A stretch of DNA of 6,402 bases, taken from assembly GCA_018304445.1 (NCBI GenBank), contig JAGVWD010000024.1:1-6402 (forward strand), written 5' to 3'. Below are positions 5,308 through 6,402 of the stretch, piece by piece. Position numbers and translations under genes: made by a program. Positions within the stretch are counted from its first letter, which is position 1. Every line of letters starts with the position of its first letter. The notes beneath the pieces were generated by a model. It was not told the DNA's origin. It was given only the letters and a program-made list of their open reading frames with translations, and did not search any database. This DNA comes from Candidatus Iainarchaeum sp. (GTDB taxonomy: Archaea; Iainarchaeota; Iainarchaeia; Iainarchaeales; JAXPJC01).

Positions 5308-5337
5308 CCGCATCCCAACACTGCGCTGCGGATGCGG
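5308..5337 (-). terminator. GC-rich hairpin just after the Fic gene
   Basis: CCGCATCC (5308-5315) and GGATGCGG (5330-5337) are perfect 8-base inverted arms around a 14-base loop, starting five bases after the Fic stop codon. No T-run follows on the minus strand, so it is not a bacterial-style terminator; it could mark or protect the 3' end of the Fic message or separate it from the surface-protein gene. Confidence 0.45.
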
Positions 5338-5342
5338 TTCTG

Positions 5343-6275
5343 CTATTCCTTAAGCGCATTTTGGTACTGCTTCCCGAACCTTCTTACCAACCTCATTGCA
5401 AGCGCCCTTGCATTGTTGTTGTAATGGCATTTTTCAAGTGTCCTGAAATATTGCTGTTTTTCATTGGTTTTTATATCAATCATTGCATAGCCGTTCTTAT
5501 GAAGTATGAAATTCATTATCATTCTTGAAGTCCTGCCATTTCCATCTTGGAATGGATGTATCCTGACAAGCTTCCAATGCGCCCATGCAGCAAGCTCAAG
5601 CGGGTGTAATCTATTCCTGAGTTTCTGGTATTCTTGGAAATACAGCCTAATGTCTGTTGCAACAAATTGTGGGGGTGTTGGCTCAAAAGCAGAACCCCTG
5701 ACCCTATTTTGATGCATTTTATATTTTCCAGCAATTTTAGGTTTGCTGTCTTTGAAATACATTTCATGAACCTTAAGCAAAAAATCTTGATCAAGCTCTC
5801 CAGCATATTCTTTGATGAATTGAATGGTTTTTTGCGCAGCCTTCGCTTCCAGCACATCATCCAGCGGCTTGTTGGGGGAAATATTCTCGCTTAACAATAA
5901 TTCAACTTCCTTTTGGCTTAAAGTGCTCCCTTCTATGGAATTTGTGTTATATACAAACACATTGACAAAGTTCTCATCAAACTGCTCTTGAACGGTAGCA
6001 TCAGCTTTCTTGTATCTTACCCAGAATTCCTTGTTGATTGCATCAATTTCGTCTATCTCGTCCTCAGTCAAGTAATGGTAGCCGTGCAGTCTTATTTTCT
6101 CCTTTTCAACATCTTTCTCAAATTCAGCCATCAGGATTTGCAGCTTTGTTTCAGATGGCTTTTCTGTCCCTATGTACTTTCTGATTTGCTTTCTTCTGCC
6201 CGCGGCTATTGGAATGTTTTCTGCAAGGTAATAATAGGTATTCTGCCCCTGCTTCCGTTTTGATAAGTAGGCCAT
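5343..6275 (-). CDS. Class II Fic-domain protein (AMP-transferase)
   Basis: A 310-residue, apparently complete Fic protein, which would transfer AMP from ATP to hydroxyl side chains of target proteins. The core motif HPFQDGNGRTSR (240-251) has every catalytic and nucleotide-binding residue, including His240. The inhibitory motif TNSIEG (111-116), of the form [ST]xxxE[GN], lies N-terminal to it, as in class II Fic proteins that keep themselves inactive through that glutamate. The flap and substrate-loop region 'GKYKMHQNRVRG' (183-194) with 'PTPPQ' (199-203) is typical. Residues 1 to about 45 form a separate small module ('NTYYYLAEN', 'RRKQIRKYIG') like those at the front of some archaeal Fic proteins and transposases. 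No separate antitoxin gene is seen next to it. The DNA is AT-richer than the central genes (21 G/C in 5881-5940 against 31 in 361-420), hinting at transfer. The ATG at 6275 sits about 25 bases from a TATA-like box, so it is probably leaderless. Its targets are unknown. Confidence 0.94.
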   Translation of the reverse strand: MAYLSKRKQGQNTYYYLAENIPIAAGRRKQIRKYIGTEKPSETKLQILMAEFEKDVEKEKIRLHGYHYLTEDEIDEIDAINKEFWVRYKKADATVQEQFDENFVNVFVYNTNSIEGSTLSQKEVELLLSENISPNKPLDDVLEAKAAQKTIQFIKEYAGELDQDFLLKVHEMYFKDSKPKIAGKYKMHQNRVRGSAFEPTPPQFVATDIRLYFQEYQKLRNRLHPLELAAWAHWKLVRIHPFQDGNGRTSRMIMNFILHKNGYAMIDIKTNEKQQYFRTLEKCHYNNNARALAMRLVRRFGKQYQNALKE

Positions 6276-6282
6276 AAAACTA

Positions 6283-6335
6283 TGTTACTCAAAACTATTT
6301 AAAAACCCATGAGTAACAACATAAAATGAGTAACA
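6283..6335 (-). promoter_or_regulatory. Fic promoter with three TGAGTAACA operator-like repeats
   Basis: The minus-strand box TTTTTAAATA (6305-6296) is centred 25 bases before the ATG at 6275. TGTTACTCA (6283-6291) and TGAGTAACA (6310-6318) are perfect 9-base inverted copies whose axis of symmetry, at about 6300.5, falls on the centre of the TATA box. A third copy, TGAGTAACA, follows at 6327-6335, 17 bases further upstream. A dimeric repressor bound here would block TBP and polymerase; the binding protein is not identified. Confidence 0.7.
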
Positions 6336-6352
6336 AATCCCGCTAAATTGGA

Positions 6353-6402
6353 CTAAATTTTATGTTTTTTCCTGCTTCTGCTCTTTTTCGCAGCCCTTGC
6401 CC
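6353..6402 (-). CDS. Possible C-terminus of a gene entering from the right edge
   Basis: One minus-strand frame runs from the edge to a TAG at 6353-6355 and reads as a strongly basic tail, 'ARAAKKSRSRKKHKI'. Another frame ends at 6360 and a third at 6344-6346, so the frame cannot be decided from 50 bases. Basic tails are common in nucleic-acid-binding proteins, but this is only weak support. Confidence 0.22.
   Translation of the reverse strand, partial: ARAAKKSRSRKKHKI

Noticed and set aside
5180..5359. N-terminal extension of the surface protein to ATG 5359
   Set aside because: It would overlap the Fic gene, has Cys/Trp-rich unconserved sequence, and runs across a TATA box; a signal peptide starts cleanly at 5179.
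6283..6335. CRISPR-like array
   Set aside because: The repeats are only 9 bases, one is inverted, and the spacing is irregular; an operator explains them better.
6309..6347. Two mini-frames starting ATGAGTAACA upstream of the Fic gene
   Set aside because: They encode only six or fewer residues before a stop; the ATGs are part of the operator-like repeat.

Overview
The window looks like a stretch of an archaeal chromosome, most likely from a small uncultivated lineage such as a DPANN-type archaeon; that placement is an inference from style, not from a marker gene. The archaeal signs are an isoprenoid (polyprenyl) diphosphate synthase, membrane-anchored proteins with CARDB-like Ig-fold ectodomains, very short spacers, and TATA-like boxes about 25 bases in front of start codons, which implies leaderless or nearly leaderless messages.

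Layout. The left edge (1-314, +) is the C-terminal part of a MazF/PemK-type RNA-cleaving toxin, converging on a two-gene minus-strand operon (1862 down to 323) that encodes a small anchored CARDB-like protein and the polyprenyl diphosphate synthase. A 53-base divergent promoter separates this operon from a plus-strand run (1916-3480): a secreted, C-terminally anchored protein with two Ig-like domains, then two overlapping genes for small three-helix membrane proteins. The right half is all on the minus strand: a short coiled-coil protein (3862-3554), a 285-base spacer with no convincing gene, a second anchored surface protein (5179-4148), and a complete class II Fic AMP-transferase (6275-5343) whose promoter carries a symmetric repeat.

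How it fits together. The centre is best read as a cell-envelope locus. Three proteins share one ectodomain family: 1410-1862 matches the first domain of 1916-2830, and the second domain of 1916-2830 matches 4148-5179, including a cysteine pair 90-91 residues apart. All three carry N-glycosylation sequons, and one shares an operon with a prenyl-chain synthase, so a link to membrane lipid or glycan-carrier supply is possible but unproven. Two toxin-type genes (MazF-like, Fic) flank this locus in visibly AT-richer DNA, which suggests they are accessory or acquired. The least familiar part is the paralogous surface-protein cluster with its two tandem three-helix membrane proteins and coiled-coil protein; I recognise no named system there.
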